A program made the position numbers and the translations under genes. Positions 8,253 through 16,170 of a DNA stretch of 64,000 bases are shown piece by piece. Position 1 is the first letter of the stretch; each line of letters starts with the position of its first letter. The notes under the pieces are model-generated. The model was not told the origin of the DNA. It searched no databases and was given only the letters and a program-made list of their open reading frames with translations. The stretch is from Sphingobium yanoikuyae (GTDB taxonomy: Bacteria > Pseudomonadota > Alphaproteobacteria > Sphingomonadales > Sphingomonadaceae): contig NZ_CP053022.1 of assembly GCF_013001025.1 (NCBI RefSeq), positions 307,561 to 371,560 on the forward strand, in the 5' to 3' direction.

Positions 8253-9293
8253 TTAGTCCGACCCAGGTTGCGCCACCGTCCGCGCCAGTTCATCGATCTG
8301 ATCGACCGGGATACGTCTTGCTATCATCGCCATGGTATCGGGCGGCAGGCGCGCGTCGATGACATTGTCATCTTGCTGCCAAAGCCGCAGGCGCGCAGCG
8401 AGATAGCCTGGCTTCTGCCCGGCAAGAATGGGCGCCGCCTTGCCAGCCGCATGACAATTGCTGCAGGCCGGGAGGGGCTGGCCAAAACGATCCAGTCGCG
8501 GAGAACTGGGCGAGGTCGCGTTATTCTTGAGCCCGGGCATCGCGGAAAAATAGCTCGCGAGCCTCGTCATGTCCTCGCGCCCGGTCGTTGCCAGCGCCGT
8601 CTGCATGACCGCACTGCTGCGCTTCCCCGAGACATACTGGCGCATGCTGGCGAACAGATAGGACGCGCTCTGCCCAGCCAGGACCGGAATATCGGATTGC
8701 TCCCTCCCCCGACCATCGACGCCATGGCAGCTTGTGCATGCCGACAAGGTTGCCGGAGCAACGCCGGGCAGGCGTCGCTCCTCGCCAGCCTGAGTCAGTG
8801 CTTGATATTGCGCCGCCGTCATCTGTGGCAAGCGCCGGACGAAAGCGGTCATCCGCCTCACCTCATCCGGTCGATCAGCCGCCGCCCAGGCCGGCATGCC
8901 GGTGAATTTGACGCCATGCCGGATGATCCAGAATAATTCGCGATCCCGCCATTCCCCCGCCGTCCGGGCAAGATCAGGCGCCGGCGGGGTTGCCTGCTGC
9001 ATCACGGGTGATGGACGCACACCCGGTGCGCCATGACAGACTTGGCAGGCCTGACGAAAATGCCCTGCTGCACTGACCAGGCCCTCATCGTCGAGCGGGT
9101 CGGGCGGTGCGTCCAGCCAGGCATAAGTCCGCACGGAATTGCGCATCGTCCAGTGAAGGAACCAGTCGGTGATACGCCAATGGCCCGACGACGCGGAAAT
9201 CTGCATGGCCCCGGACCAGGCGAACAGCATGCCCAGAATCCCAAGTCCGAGCAACGCGACGATAGCGCGCTTCAAGCTGATGCGAAGGATCAT
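8253..9293 (-). CDS. Triheme c-type cytochrome
   Basis: A 346-residue protein with an N-terminal membrane anchor (VALLGLGILGMLFAWSGAM) and three CXXCH haem-attachment motifs: CQVCH, CTSCH and CSNCH. The arrangement resembles membrane-anchored multihaem cytochromes of the type that pass electrons to terminal oxidases, with the haem domains in the periplasm. It is the last gene of the minus-strand oxidase operon, and its ATG at 9293 overlaps the CtaG stop (ATGA). It is likely an electron donor to the oxidase or acceptor for a periplasmic dehydrogenase such as the divergent PQQ-type enzyme; that link is inference. Confidence 0.85.
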   Translation of the reverse strand: MILRISLKRAIVALLGLGILGMLFAWSGAMQISASSGHWRITDWFLHWTMRNSVRTYAWLDAPPDPLDDEGLVSAAGHFRQACQVCHGAPGVRPSPVMQQATPPAPDLARTAGEWRDRELFWIIRHGVKFTGMPAWAAADRPDEVRRMTAFVRRLPQMTAAQYQALTQAGEERRLPGVAPATLSACTSCHGVDGRGREQSDIPVLAGQSASYLFASMRQYVSGKRSSAVMQTALATTGREDMTRLASYFSAMPGLKNNATSPSSPRLDRFGQPLPACSNCHAAGKAAPILAGQKPGYLAARLRLWQQDDNVIDARLPPDTMAMIARRIPVDQIDELARTVAQPGSD

Positions 9294-9886
9294 GCCGCCC
9301 CCCTCTGGCGAAGGAGGCTCGCCAACAGGACAAGACCACCGATGAAATAGCTGGCCCCGCCAACCAGCAGCATGAGGACACCGCCCAGTTGCTGGTCGAT
9401 CAACGGGTCGATGCCGGCCAGATGATGATGATCCGCCGCCGCGTAGAGAGGCCGTGGCGCCAGGCCGATCAGGACACCAAGCAGGGTCATGTGCATCGAT
9501 GTCAGCAACAGGGCACCAATGCCAGCGGCCCGATGATCGGCGCGGAGCACCGATGACCAGAGCAGCAGACCTGCTCCAAGGAAACTGACCTGCTCGAGCC
9601 CCAGCATTGGCAAGGACGTCATTGTCGCCGCACGAAGGGCCGGCAGGTGCCAGAGCCAGACCGTGACAAGTTCCACCAGCATCATCGCCATAGGGGTTAT
9701 GAGGCCTGGCCAGAGACACGCAGGATCAAACCGCCCTTGCGACAGGCCAAGGGCAAGAAAAGGCGCTGCAATCGCGACGGCAATCATATGGCCTGCCATA
9801 TGGCCAGTCATGCCAAGCGGCAGCACAGCCAGGATCCCCCCCGTCGGGACCAGCGCGAGGCCGGTGGCAAGTGCGGCACGTTTCAT
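9290..9886 (-). CDS. ctaG: CtaG (caa3-type) cytochrome c oxidase assembly protein
   Basis: A 198-residue polytopic membrane protein with His-rich loops (GHMAGHMIAVAIAAPF, LTSMHMTLLGVLIGLAPRPL, AAADHHHLAGIDPLIDQQLG) typical of the Bacillus-type caa3 CtaG family, which supports oxidase maturation, probably copper centre assembly. It overlaps by 4 bp the genes on both sides. Its place between the oxidase subunits and the triheme cytochrome agrees with that role. It is distinct from the Cox11-type copper chaperone that is also called CtaG. Confidence 0.85.
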   Translation of the reverse strand: MKRAALATGLALVPTGGILAVLPLGMTGHMAGHMIAVAIAAPFLALGLSQGRFDPACLWPGLITPMAMMLVELVTVWLWHLPALRAATMTSLPMLGLEQVSFLGAGLLLWSSVLRADHRAAGIGALLLTSMHMTLLGVLIGLAPRPLYAAADHHHLAGIDPLIDQQLGGVLMLLVGGASYFIGGLVLLASLLRQRGAA

Positions 9887-10260
9887 CGGCAGTCCCGCAG
9901 GAAGATGACCGGAAGCGCCGTGAACAGCACCCCGACGAAGCTCAGCCCTGCCAGGAGCAAGGTCGACTTGGCCAGGAAACGGAGCCGGTCGATCCGGGTC
10001 GAATCCTCATGGGGCGGCGGATTGCCCGGCAGGCGTGCCTGCGCCCAGGCGATCCATCCCGAAAGCCCGATCATCAGCAGCGCAAGCATCGTGCCGATGA
10101 CGAACAGCAGCGGAAAACTGGCAAAGCGCCCGGCCTTGGCACAGGAAATGGCCGCCCAAAGATAGGATGCCAGGAAATGCCCGGCCCAGATGGCTGGCGG
10201 CACGATCAGCGTCCAGAGCGTGACCTTGAGCCGCTCATGCCATTTGCCTCGCTCGCTCAT
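9883..10260 (-). CDS. Small membrane protein of the cytochrome oxidase operon
   Basis: A 125-residue protein with three or four predicted transmembrane helices (TLWTLIVPPAIWAGHFLA, LLFVIGTMLALLMIGLSGW, TLLLAGLSFVGVLFTALPVI). I do not recognise a named family. It starts inside the subunit I-III stop codon and ends inside the ctaG start, so it must be co-translated with the oxidase. It could be a small oxidase subunit of the CoxIV or assembly kind. Confidence 0.7.
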   Translation of the reverse strand: MSERGKWHERLKVTLWTLIVPPAIWAGHFLASYLWAAISCAKAGRFASFPLLFVIGTMLALLMIGLSGWIAWAQARLPGNPPPHEDSTRIDRLRFLAKSTLLLAGLSFVGVLFTALPVIFLRDCR

Positions 10261-12779
10261 GTGACCTGCGGGAACAGGCCGATCGTCGCATAGGTGACGA
10301 TCGCGGTCAGCGCATAGAAATGCATATAGACGGTGACGTTGCGCAGGTCCGCGTCATGCACCGGGTCCATGCGCCCGGCGAGACTGCGCGCCAGTGCATA
10401 GCCCTGCATGATGGCGGCAACGCCCGCATGGGCCGCGGCCCAGATGGCGAGCGTCCACACGATTGCAGGATAGCTGTGCGCCTGCGGGTCCATGCCATGC
10501 GTCCAGGGGCCGGCAAGCCCTGCCCCGATCCCGGCAAGGCCGAGTAGCAGCGCGACCATGAGGCAGAGCCGTGCCATGCCGACATGCTTGCGGACATGCA
10601 CCTCGCGCGCGCCAAGCGTCAGCAGCCAGCTTGCGATGCCCAAGAACAATGCGAGCATGGGCCAGGCCATGCCGGGCCCGTCCGCCAGAGCCACCGGCGG
10701 GAAATCCGCATGGCGGGTCCAGAAGAAGAAATAGCCGAAGACGAGCCCGGAAAAAGCCGTCGCATCGGCCATCATCGTGATGAACATCGCCCACCAGCCT
10801 GGCGCCGATGGCCCGGACAGATACAGCGGCAGCTCAAGGCCGTGACCGATCGGCTTGCAGGGTTTTTCGGGAATTTCGGCCGTCCCGGTCCAGAGCCACC
10901 ACAGCGCCATAGCGAGTGTGGCAACACCACTGACGAGCGCAGCCCAGTAGAGATGATAGGTGGTGAGGATGAAGACCCCGCCGAGCGCGACCGCCGTCAG
11001 CATGGGCTTGATGCTCGGGGTTCCCAGGCGGATCACTGCCAGTGGCCGGGCATCAAGGACGCTCGTGACGATCGTCTCGCGTCGCCCTTCCTCTGCATCG
11101 GGCAGGAAGAAGCGGCCCTCATCTACCTTGCGCACGAAATCTGTCTGGTCCCAGATCGGATAGCGGCTCTCGATCAATGGCACCGACCTTATGCCCCAAT
11201 CCTCGTCCTCGGGATGGGCGAGCCACTCCAGCGTGCCCGCATTCCAAGGATTGCGGACGGCCCGAACACGGCGCGGCGAGAGGCTAAGATCGACGCATAT
11301 TACCGCCACCCCCGCGGCAAACAGCCAGGCGCCCAGGGTGGAAGCCATATTGAGCCCGCCCAGCCCCAGTTCGGCCGGATAGGTAAAGACGCGGCGCGGC
11401 ATGCCCATCAGCCCGGACAGATGCATCGGGAAGAAGGTCAGGTTGGCACCGACAAACAGCATCCAGAAAGCGACCCGGCCAAGCCGGTCGGACAGTTTCT
11501 TGCCCGTCACCAAAGGCCAATAATAATAGAGGCCGGCAAAAAGCGGCATCAGCGTACCACCGATCAGCACATAATGGAGATGGGCGACGATGAAATAGCT
11601 GTCATGCGCCTGCCAGTCGAACGGTGCGACTGCCACCATCACGCCGGTAAGACCACCAATCACGAAAATGGCGAGGCTGCCGGTCGCATAGAGAAGGGGT
11701 GTGGACCAGGTGACCCGCCCTGCCCATAGCGTTGCGATGAACACGAAGATCTGGACGCCGGTCGGAATGGCCACGGCTTCGGAGGCAGCCGAGAAGAAGG
11801 CGAGGCTGATCTTCGGCAACCCGGTGGTGAACATGTGGTGGACCCACAGGCCGAAGGACAGGAATGCGGTGCCCACGGCCGCCAGCACGATCCACGGATA
11901 GCCCAGCAGATGGCGGTTGGCGAAGGTCGGCACCAGCATCGCGAACAGCGCGATCGAGGGCAGGAATATGATGTAGACTTCGGGATGACCGAAGATCCAG
12001 AACAGATGCTGCCACAGGAGCGGATCCCCGCCCCGGCGCGCATCGAAGAAGGGCCAGTCGAGCAGCCGTTCCATTTCGAACAATATGTCGCCGGCGATGA
12101 GCGGCGGAAAGGCAAAGAGGATCATCACCGCCACGACCAGTATGTACCAGGCATATAGCGGCATGAGATTGAGCCGCATGCCCGGCGGTCGACATTTGAG
12201 CACGCCGACGATCAGTTCGACTGCGGCGGCGACCGACGACACCTCGATGAAGGAAAGACCGAGCATCCAGATATCGGCTCCGAGCCCCGACAGGTCTGTG
12301 CGGGTGGTCAGCGGAGGATACATGAACCAGCCGCCGTCAGGGGCGGCATTGAAGAAGATCGATCCCCCGACGAACAGCCCGCCGATCAGGAAGGACCAGT
12401 AGCCAAAGGCCGACAGGCGGGGAAATGGCAGGTCGCGCGCGCCCAGCAATTGCGGCAGCAGGATGATCGACACTGCCTCGAACATCGGCACGGCGAAGAG
12501 AAACATCATCATCGAGCCGTGCAGGGTGAAGAGCTGGTTGAAGGTACCAGGCCCAACCAGATCATTGTCGGGCACGGCAAGCTGGGTGCGCATGATGAGC
12601 GCGAGCACGCCGGCAAAGAGCATGAAGCCAAAGGCGGTCAGCACATACCAGACGCCGACGCGATTATTGTTGCAGTCGGTCCAGCGCAGGAAGATCCCCC
12701 TGGGCGGCGCCCACACCGCGCGCAGCCTTTCTTCCTGCGCCGCGCGGAGCGCCGGGTCATCCTGATCGTGGAGGCTCAT
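10257..12779 (-). CDS. Cytochrome c oxidase, fused subunits I and III
   Basis: An 840-residue membrane protein. The first 550 residues are haem-copper oxidase subunit I: FTLHGSMMMFLFAVPMFE near a haem a ligand, LFWIFGHPEVYIIFLPS with the CuB histidine and cross-linked tyrosine, GLWVHHMFTTGLP with the His pair, and SYFIVAHLHYVLIGG with both haem histidines. The last 200 residues form a subunit III-like domain (GLVFGYFFFWTRHADFPP and further helices). Fused I-III polypeptides occur in caa3-type oxidases. It reduces oxygen to water and pumps protons. It overlaps subunit II and the small membrane protein by 4 bp. Confidence 0.95.
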   Translation of the reverse strand: MSLHDQDDPALRAAQEERLRAVWAPPRGIFLRWTDCNNNRVGVWYVLTAFGFMLFAGVLALIMRTQLAVPDNDLVGPGTFNQLFTLHGSMMMFLFAVPMFEAVSIILLPQLLGARDLPFPRLSAFGYWSFLIGGLFVGGSIFFNAAPDGGWFMYPPLTTRTDLSGLGADIWMLGLSFIEVSSVAAAVELIVGVLKCRPPGMRLNLMPLYAWYILVVAVMILFAFPPLIAGDILFEMERLLDWPFFDARRGGDPLLWQHLFWIFGHPEVYIIFLPSIALFAMLVPTFANRHLLGYPWIVLAAVGTAFLSFGLWVHHMFTTGLPKISLAFFSAASEAVAIPTGVQIFVFIATLWAGRVTWSTPLLYATGSLAIFVIGGLTGVMVAVAPFDWQAHDSYFIVAHLHYVLIGGTLMPLFAGLYYYWPLVTGKKLSDRLGRVAFWMLFVGANLTFFPMHLSGLMGMPRRVFTYPAELGLGGLNMASTLGAWLFAAGVAVICVDLSLSPRRVRAVRNPWNAGTLEWLAHPEDEDWGIRSVPLIESRYPIWDQTDFVRKVDEGRFFLPDAEEGRRETIVTSVLDARPLAVIRLGTPSIKPMLTAVALGGVFILTTYHLYWAALVSGVATLAMALWWLWTGTAEIPEKPCKPIGHGLELPLYLSGPSAPGWWAMFITMMADATAFSGLVFGYFFFWTRHADFPPVALADGPGMAWPMLALFLGIASWLLTLGAREVHVRKHVGMARLCLMVALLLGLAGIGAGLAGPWTHGMDPQAHSYPAIVWTLAIWAAAHAGVAAIMQGYALARSLAGRMDPVHDADLRNVTVYMHFYALTAIVTYATIGLFPQVT

Positions 12780-13744
12780 TTCAGCCCCTCGAGATAATGG
12801 GCAATGGCAATGGCCTCCTGCTCGGACAGCTGGGGATAGGCGGGCATGCGCGCGCCTGGCTTTGCGATCTGGGGCGCACGGATGAAGGCCGCGATATTGG
12901 CGGTGGTCGGTGGCAATATCCCGGCCCCCAGCGTCCGCCTCTGTCCAAAACGGCTAAGGTCAGGCCCGATTGCCGCATCATGCGCGGTTCCCCGGATGGC
13001 ATGGCAGGCGCCGCAGCCATGCGCATCGAAGAGGGACTGGCCCCTCGATGAACCCAGGCCCCTGCCGGCCCCGCGCGCGTCCGCCAGCCATGCGTCGAAA
13101 TCCGCTGGGTTCATGGCAATCACGTCGAAGGCCATCAGCGCGTGCGACAGGCCGCAAAACTCCGCGCAAACGCCCCGGAAGCGGCCGGCCTTTTCGGCGC
13201 GCACGACCAGCCTGTTGGTCCGTCCGGGGATCATGTCCATCTTGCCGGCAAGACCGGGAATCCAGAAACTGTGGATCACGTCCTGCGCGCCGAGTTCAAG
13301 GATCACCGTCCGCCCCACGGGAAGGCGGATCTCATTGGCAGAAACAAGTCCAGGCCCTGCGCGTGATGCCCCATAGGCGACCCGCCACCAGAATTGCTCG
13401 CCCTCGACCCGAATGGTGAGGTCGCCAGGCGCCGTGTCGCGCGGGCGCATGGCAGGCAAAGCACAGAGCAGCAGCGCGCCAAGGATCAGGGCCGGGCCGA
13501 TGGCGCCCAGCCACAAGATGATCCGCATGCCGCCATGATGGCTGAGCGCCCCTTCCGGAGCGCGAAGCGCGCGAACATAGATGAGGATCATGATCGAAAG
13601 GATGATCGCCGCACCGATGGTCAACAGGATCGCCATCTCGCGCACCTGCCGCGCTTCGGCGCCGAAGACATGGAGGGCCGACTGCTGCGCATTGCAGGCG
13701 CCAAGGCCGCGCAGCGAAATGGTCCAGAGCCATGGATTGCGCAT
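12776..13744 (-). CDS. Cytochrome c oxidase subunit II with C-terminal cytochrome c (caa3 type)
   Basis: A 322-residue protein. An N-terminal lipobox-like LRGLGAC is followed by two transmembrane helices, a CuA cupredoxin domain (VEGEQFWWRVAY, IHSFWIPGLAGKMDMIPG, and CAEFCGLSHALMAF with the CuA ligands), and a fused class I cytochrome c (CGACH, with GARMPAYP as the distal Met loop). The fusion lets the oxidase take electrons without a separate cytochrome c. The ATG at 13744 is chosen because it puts the lipobox at about residue 17; a start farther upstream is possible. It heads the minus-strand operon and diverges from the DUF2231 gene. Confidence 0.92.
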   Translation of the reverse strand: MRNPWLWTISLRGLGACNAQQSALHVFGAEARQVREMAILLTIGAAIILSIMILIYVRALRAPEGALSHHGGMRIILWLGAIGPALILGALLLCALPAMRPRDTAPGDLTIRVEGEQFWWRVAYGASRAGPGLVSANEIRLPVGRTVILELGAQDVIHSFWIPGLAGKMDMIPGRTNRLVVRAEKAGRFRGVCAEFCGLSHALMAFDVIAMNPADFDAWLADARGAGRGLGSSRGQSLFDAHGCGACHAIRGTAHDAAIGPDLSRFGQRRTLGAGILPPTTANIAAFIRAPQIAKPGARMPAYPQLSEQEAIAIAHYLEGLK

Positions 13745-13926
13745 TGCGCCCGCGTCACCCCTTTCGCGCCGCATCCGGTGTGCAGCGTCTTTAATGCCAA
13801 CACGCGAAGCGGCATCCGGTTCAAACATTTCTGTTTCGTAACAAGTGGATGAATTGCCGGTGTCGGCGAAACCAAAAGCCATCCGGCGCATTGGCGAGGG
13901 ATCATTCTTCGACAAGGAGACATGTT

Positions 13927-14355
13927 TTGCCCAGCGCCCCGCCGCGCACCCGGCCCTTGCTCCATCCGCTTCACGGCCTGCTGCTCGCTTGGCCGGTCGC
14001 CCTTTTTCCCGCTGCCCTGCTGTCGGACATCACCTATCTCAACAGCGCGGAAATCCAGTGGAGCAATTTTTCGGCCTGGCTGATCACCGGCGCGCTGATC
14101 GGCGGCGGCCTGGTGATACTATGGACCTTGATCGCGCTAACGCGTGCCGAAGGGCCTGCACGCCGACAGCATGGTCTTTATCTGCTGCTGTTGGCGCTGA
14201 TGTGGGTCTGCGGGCTCATCAACGCCTTCCAGCATAGCCGCGACGGCTGGAGTTCGGTCGGAACGGCCGGTCTCATCCTCTCCCTCCTCAGCAGCCTGGC
14301 TGCCCTTGCCGCGGGCTGGACGGCCTTCGCGGGTTATAGGGAGGTTCGGCCATGA
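13927..14355 (+). CDS. DUF2231-family membrane protein
   Basis: A 142-residue protein with four membrane helices, opening with LHPLHGLLLAWPVALFPAA, the His-Pro motif of the DUF2231 family. These proteins often accompany cytochromes and PQQ or sorbosone dehydrogenases and may bind haem, but their role is unproven. The start is a TTG at 13927 placed 8 nt after AAGGAGA; no in-frame ATG fits as well. It diverges from the oxidase operon and overlaps the next gene by ATGA. Confidence 0.75.
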   Translation: MPSAPPRTRPLLHPLHGLLLAWPVALFPAALLSDITYLNSAEIQWSNFSAWLITGALIGGGLVILWTLIALTRAEGPARRQHGLYLLLLALMWVCGLINAFQHSRDGWSSVGTAGLILSLLSSLAALAAGWTAFAGYREVRP

Positions 14356-15647
14356 CCGTGCGTGCCTTCATCCTGAGCGCCGGTCTCCTGGCGCTTGCCG
14401 CCTGCGGGCGCAGCCAGCCTGGCCTTGACCAGACCGGCGACCGGCCGGACCTGCCCGATCAGCGCCAGACATTGCTGCCGCCGATGAAAATCGCGACGCC
14501 CGCAGGCTGGGGCAATGAAAAGCCGACGGCACCGGCCGGCTTTACCGTGACGGCCTTTGCCACGGGGCTTGCCATCCCGCGCCAGATGCTGGTGCTGCCC
14601 AATGGCGACATTCTGGTGGCGGAAGGGTCGGGCGGTTCGGCCCCTGCCCTGCGGCCCAAGGATGTCATCGCGACCCAGATCAAGGCCATGGGGAAGACAT
14701 CGGTAAAGGGTGGCAATCGCATCACCCTGCTGCGCGATGCCGATGGCGATGGCCGCGCCGAATTGCGCAGTGCACTCATCACCGGATTGAATGCGCCCTA
14801 TGGCCTCGCCCTGGTCGAGGGCCAGCTCTATGTCGCGACACAGGACGCGCTGCTGCGCTCTCCCTATCGCGAGGGCGAAACGCGCATCACCACGCCGGGC
14901 GTCGAGGTGACCAGATTGCCCTCGCGCATCAATCATCACTGGACCAAATCGCTGGCAGCCGGTCCGGACGGATCGAAACTCTATGTCGGTATCGGCTCCA
15001 ACAGCAATGTCGGCGAACGCGGCATGGCGGTGGAGGAAGATCGCGCCGTCATCTGGGAGGTTGATCGCCAGTCCGGCATGCATCGCACCTATGCCTCGGG
15101 CATCCGCAATCCGACAGCCCTTGCCGTTGAACCGCAGACGCGCCGGCTCTGGGCCGTGGTGAACGAACGCGATGAGCTCGGACCGCAACTGGTGCCCGAT
15201 TATATGACTGCGGTTCGCCCCGGGGCCTTTTATGGCTGGCCCTACAGCTATTGGGGACAGAATGTCGATCCGCGGGTGCGTCCACAGCAGCCCGATATGG
15301 TGCGACGCGCGATCCGGCCCGATTATGCCCTGGGATCCCATGTCGCGGCACTCGGCATCAGCTTTGCAACCGGCGCCGGTCTTGGCCCCGCCTATGCGCA
15401 GGGCGCCTTCGTCGGGCAGCATGGCAGCTGGAACAGGCAGGATCTGGCCGGCTACAAGGTGGTCTTCATCCCCTTCGCCAATGGTCGCCCCGCCGGCAAA
15501 CCCCAGGACTTCCTGACCGGGTTCATCAAGGATGGACATGCGCGCGGACGTCCGGTGGGCGTAAGCTATGATCCGGTCCATGGCGCGCTGCTGGTCGCCG
15601 ATGACCTGTCCAACAGCGTCTGGAGGATAGCCCCAACCCGTCGCTGA
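14352..15647 (+). CDS. PQQ-dependent sugar (sorbosone-type) dehydrogenase, lipoprotein
   Basis: A 431-residue protein beginning with a lipoprotein signal peptide (LSAGLLALAACGRSQP, lipobox LAAC). The mature part is a six-bladed beta-propeller: AIPRQMLVLPNGDILVAEG, LYVATQDALLR, INHHWTKSLAAGPDG, YASGIRNPTALAVEP and ASEGI-type repeats are those of the soluble glucose/sorbosone dehydrogenase family. It probably oxidises an aldose or similar substrate in the periplasm with PQQ as cofactor, feeding electrons to c-type cytochromes such as those in the divergent operon. The substrate is not predictable. No pqq biosynthesis gene lies in the window. Confidence 0.85.
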   Translation: MTVRAFILSAGLLALAACGRSQPGLDQTGDRPDLPDQRQTLLPPMKIATPAGWGNEKPTAPAGFTVTAFATGLAIPRQMLVLPNGDILVAEGSGGSAPALRPKDVIATQIKAMGKTSVKGGNRITLLRDADGDGRAELRSALITGLNAPYGLALVEGQLYVATQDALLRSPYREGETRITTPGVEVTRLPSRINHHWTKSLAAGPDGSKLYVGIGSNSNVGERGMAVEEDRAVIWEVDRQSGMHRTYASGIRNPTALAVEPQTRRLWAVVNERDELGPQLVPDYMTAVRPGAFYGWPYSYWGQNVDPRVRPQQPDMVRRAIRPDYALGSHVAALGISFATGAGLGPAYAQGAFVGQHGSWNRQDLAGYKVVFIPFANGRPAGKPQDFLTGFIKDGHARGRPVGVSYDPVHGALLVADDLSNSVWRIAPTRR

Positions 15648-15675
15648 CATGAGGCAAAGAGCAAGGAGAGAGAAA

Positions 15676-15903
15676 ATGGAGAAACGACAGGAAGACGGCG
15701 AAACGGTAACCCATCTCTCGAAAGTCGAGGCGCGCAGCGGATCGCGAACGACCGTGACCCGGTCGATATTGGTCACAAGCCTTGCGCTGGTCATCGCGGT
15801 TCTGCTCATCGTGGTTGCGATCGGCTATTTCAGGGCCGACCAGACCGGCGCAGACGAGGTCAATAGCGACAACAGTTCGCAAACAATGTCGGCGCCAAAT
15901 TGA
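15676..15903 (+). CDS. Small single-span membrane protein
   Basis: A 75-residue protein with one transmembrane helix (SILVTSLALVIAVLLIVVAI) after a charged N-terminus and a short polar tail. The ATG at 15676 follows AAGGAGAGAG; an earlier in-frame ATG at 15649 touches the previous stop and lacks a site. It may be co-transcribed with the PQQ dehydrogenase. I do not recognise the family. The following 267 bp up to the FadE gene hold no other recognisable gene. Confidence 0.6.
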   Translation: MEKRQEDGETVTHLSKVEARSGSRTTVTRSILVTSLALVIAVLLIVVAIGYFRADQTGADEVNSDNSSQTMSAPN

Positions 15904-16170
15904 CATAACCGCCATGACACCCGCCAGCAAATCCATCGCGATGGACGCACTGGCAAGGTGGATTGGCGACAAACTGCCCTGATCATTGCGGGCGGCCATC
16001 AATCGGGCAACGGCCCGTCCTTTCCATGGAGCGCTTCATCGCGCATGCCGCCGCACCCGCTGTTGGTTCGAAGGACATTTTGCGGCCGATTTTCAGGCGA
16101 GGCTTCCTGTCGCGACGGATCATGTGCGGGGTCTTCCGCGTTCATGGGGCAAGCAAAAAAGGATAGAGAG

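Noticed and set aside
15958..16170. N-terminal extension of FadE
   Set aside because: The extra residues look non-coding, and the ATG at 16171 has AAGGA at proper distance.
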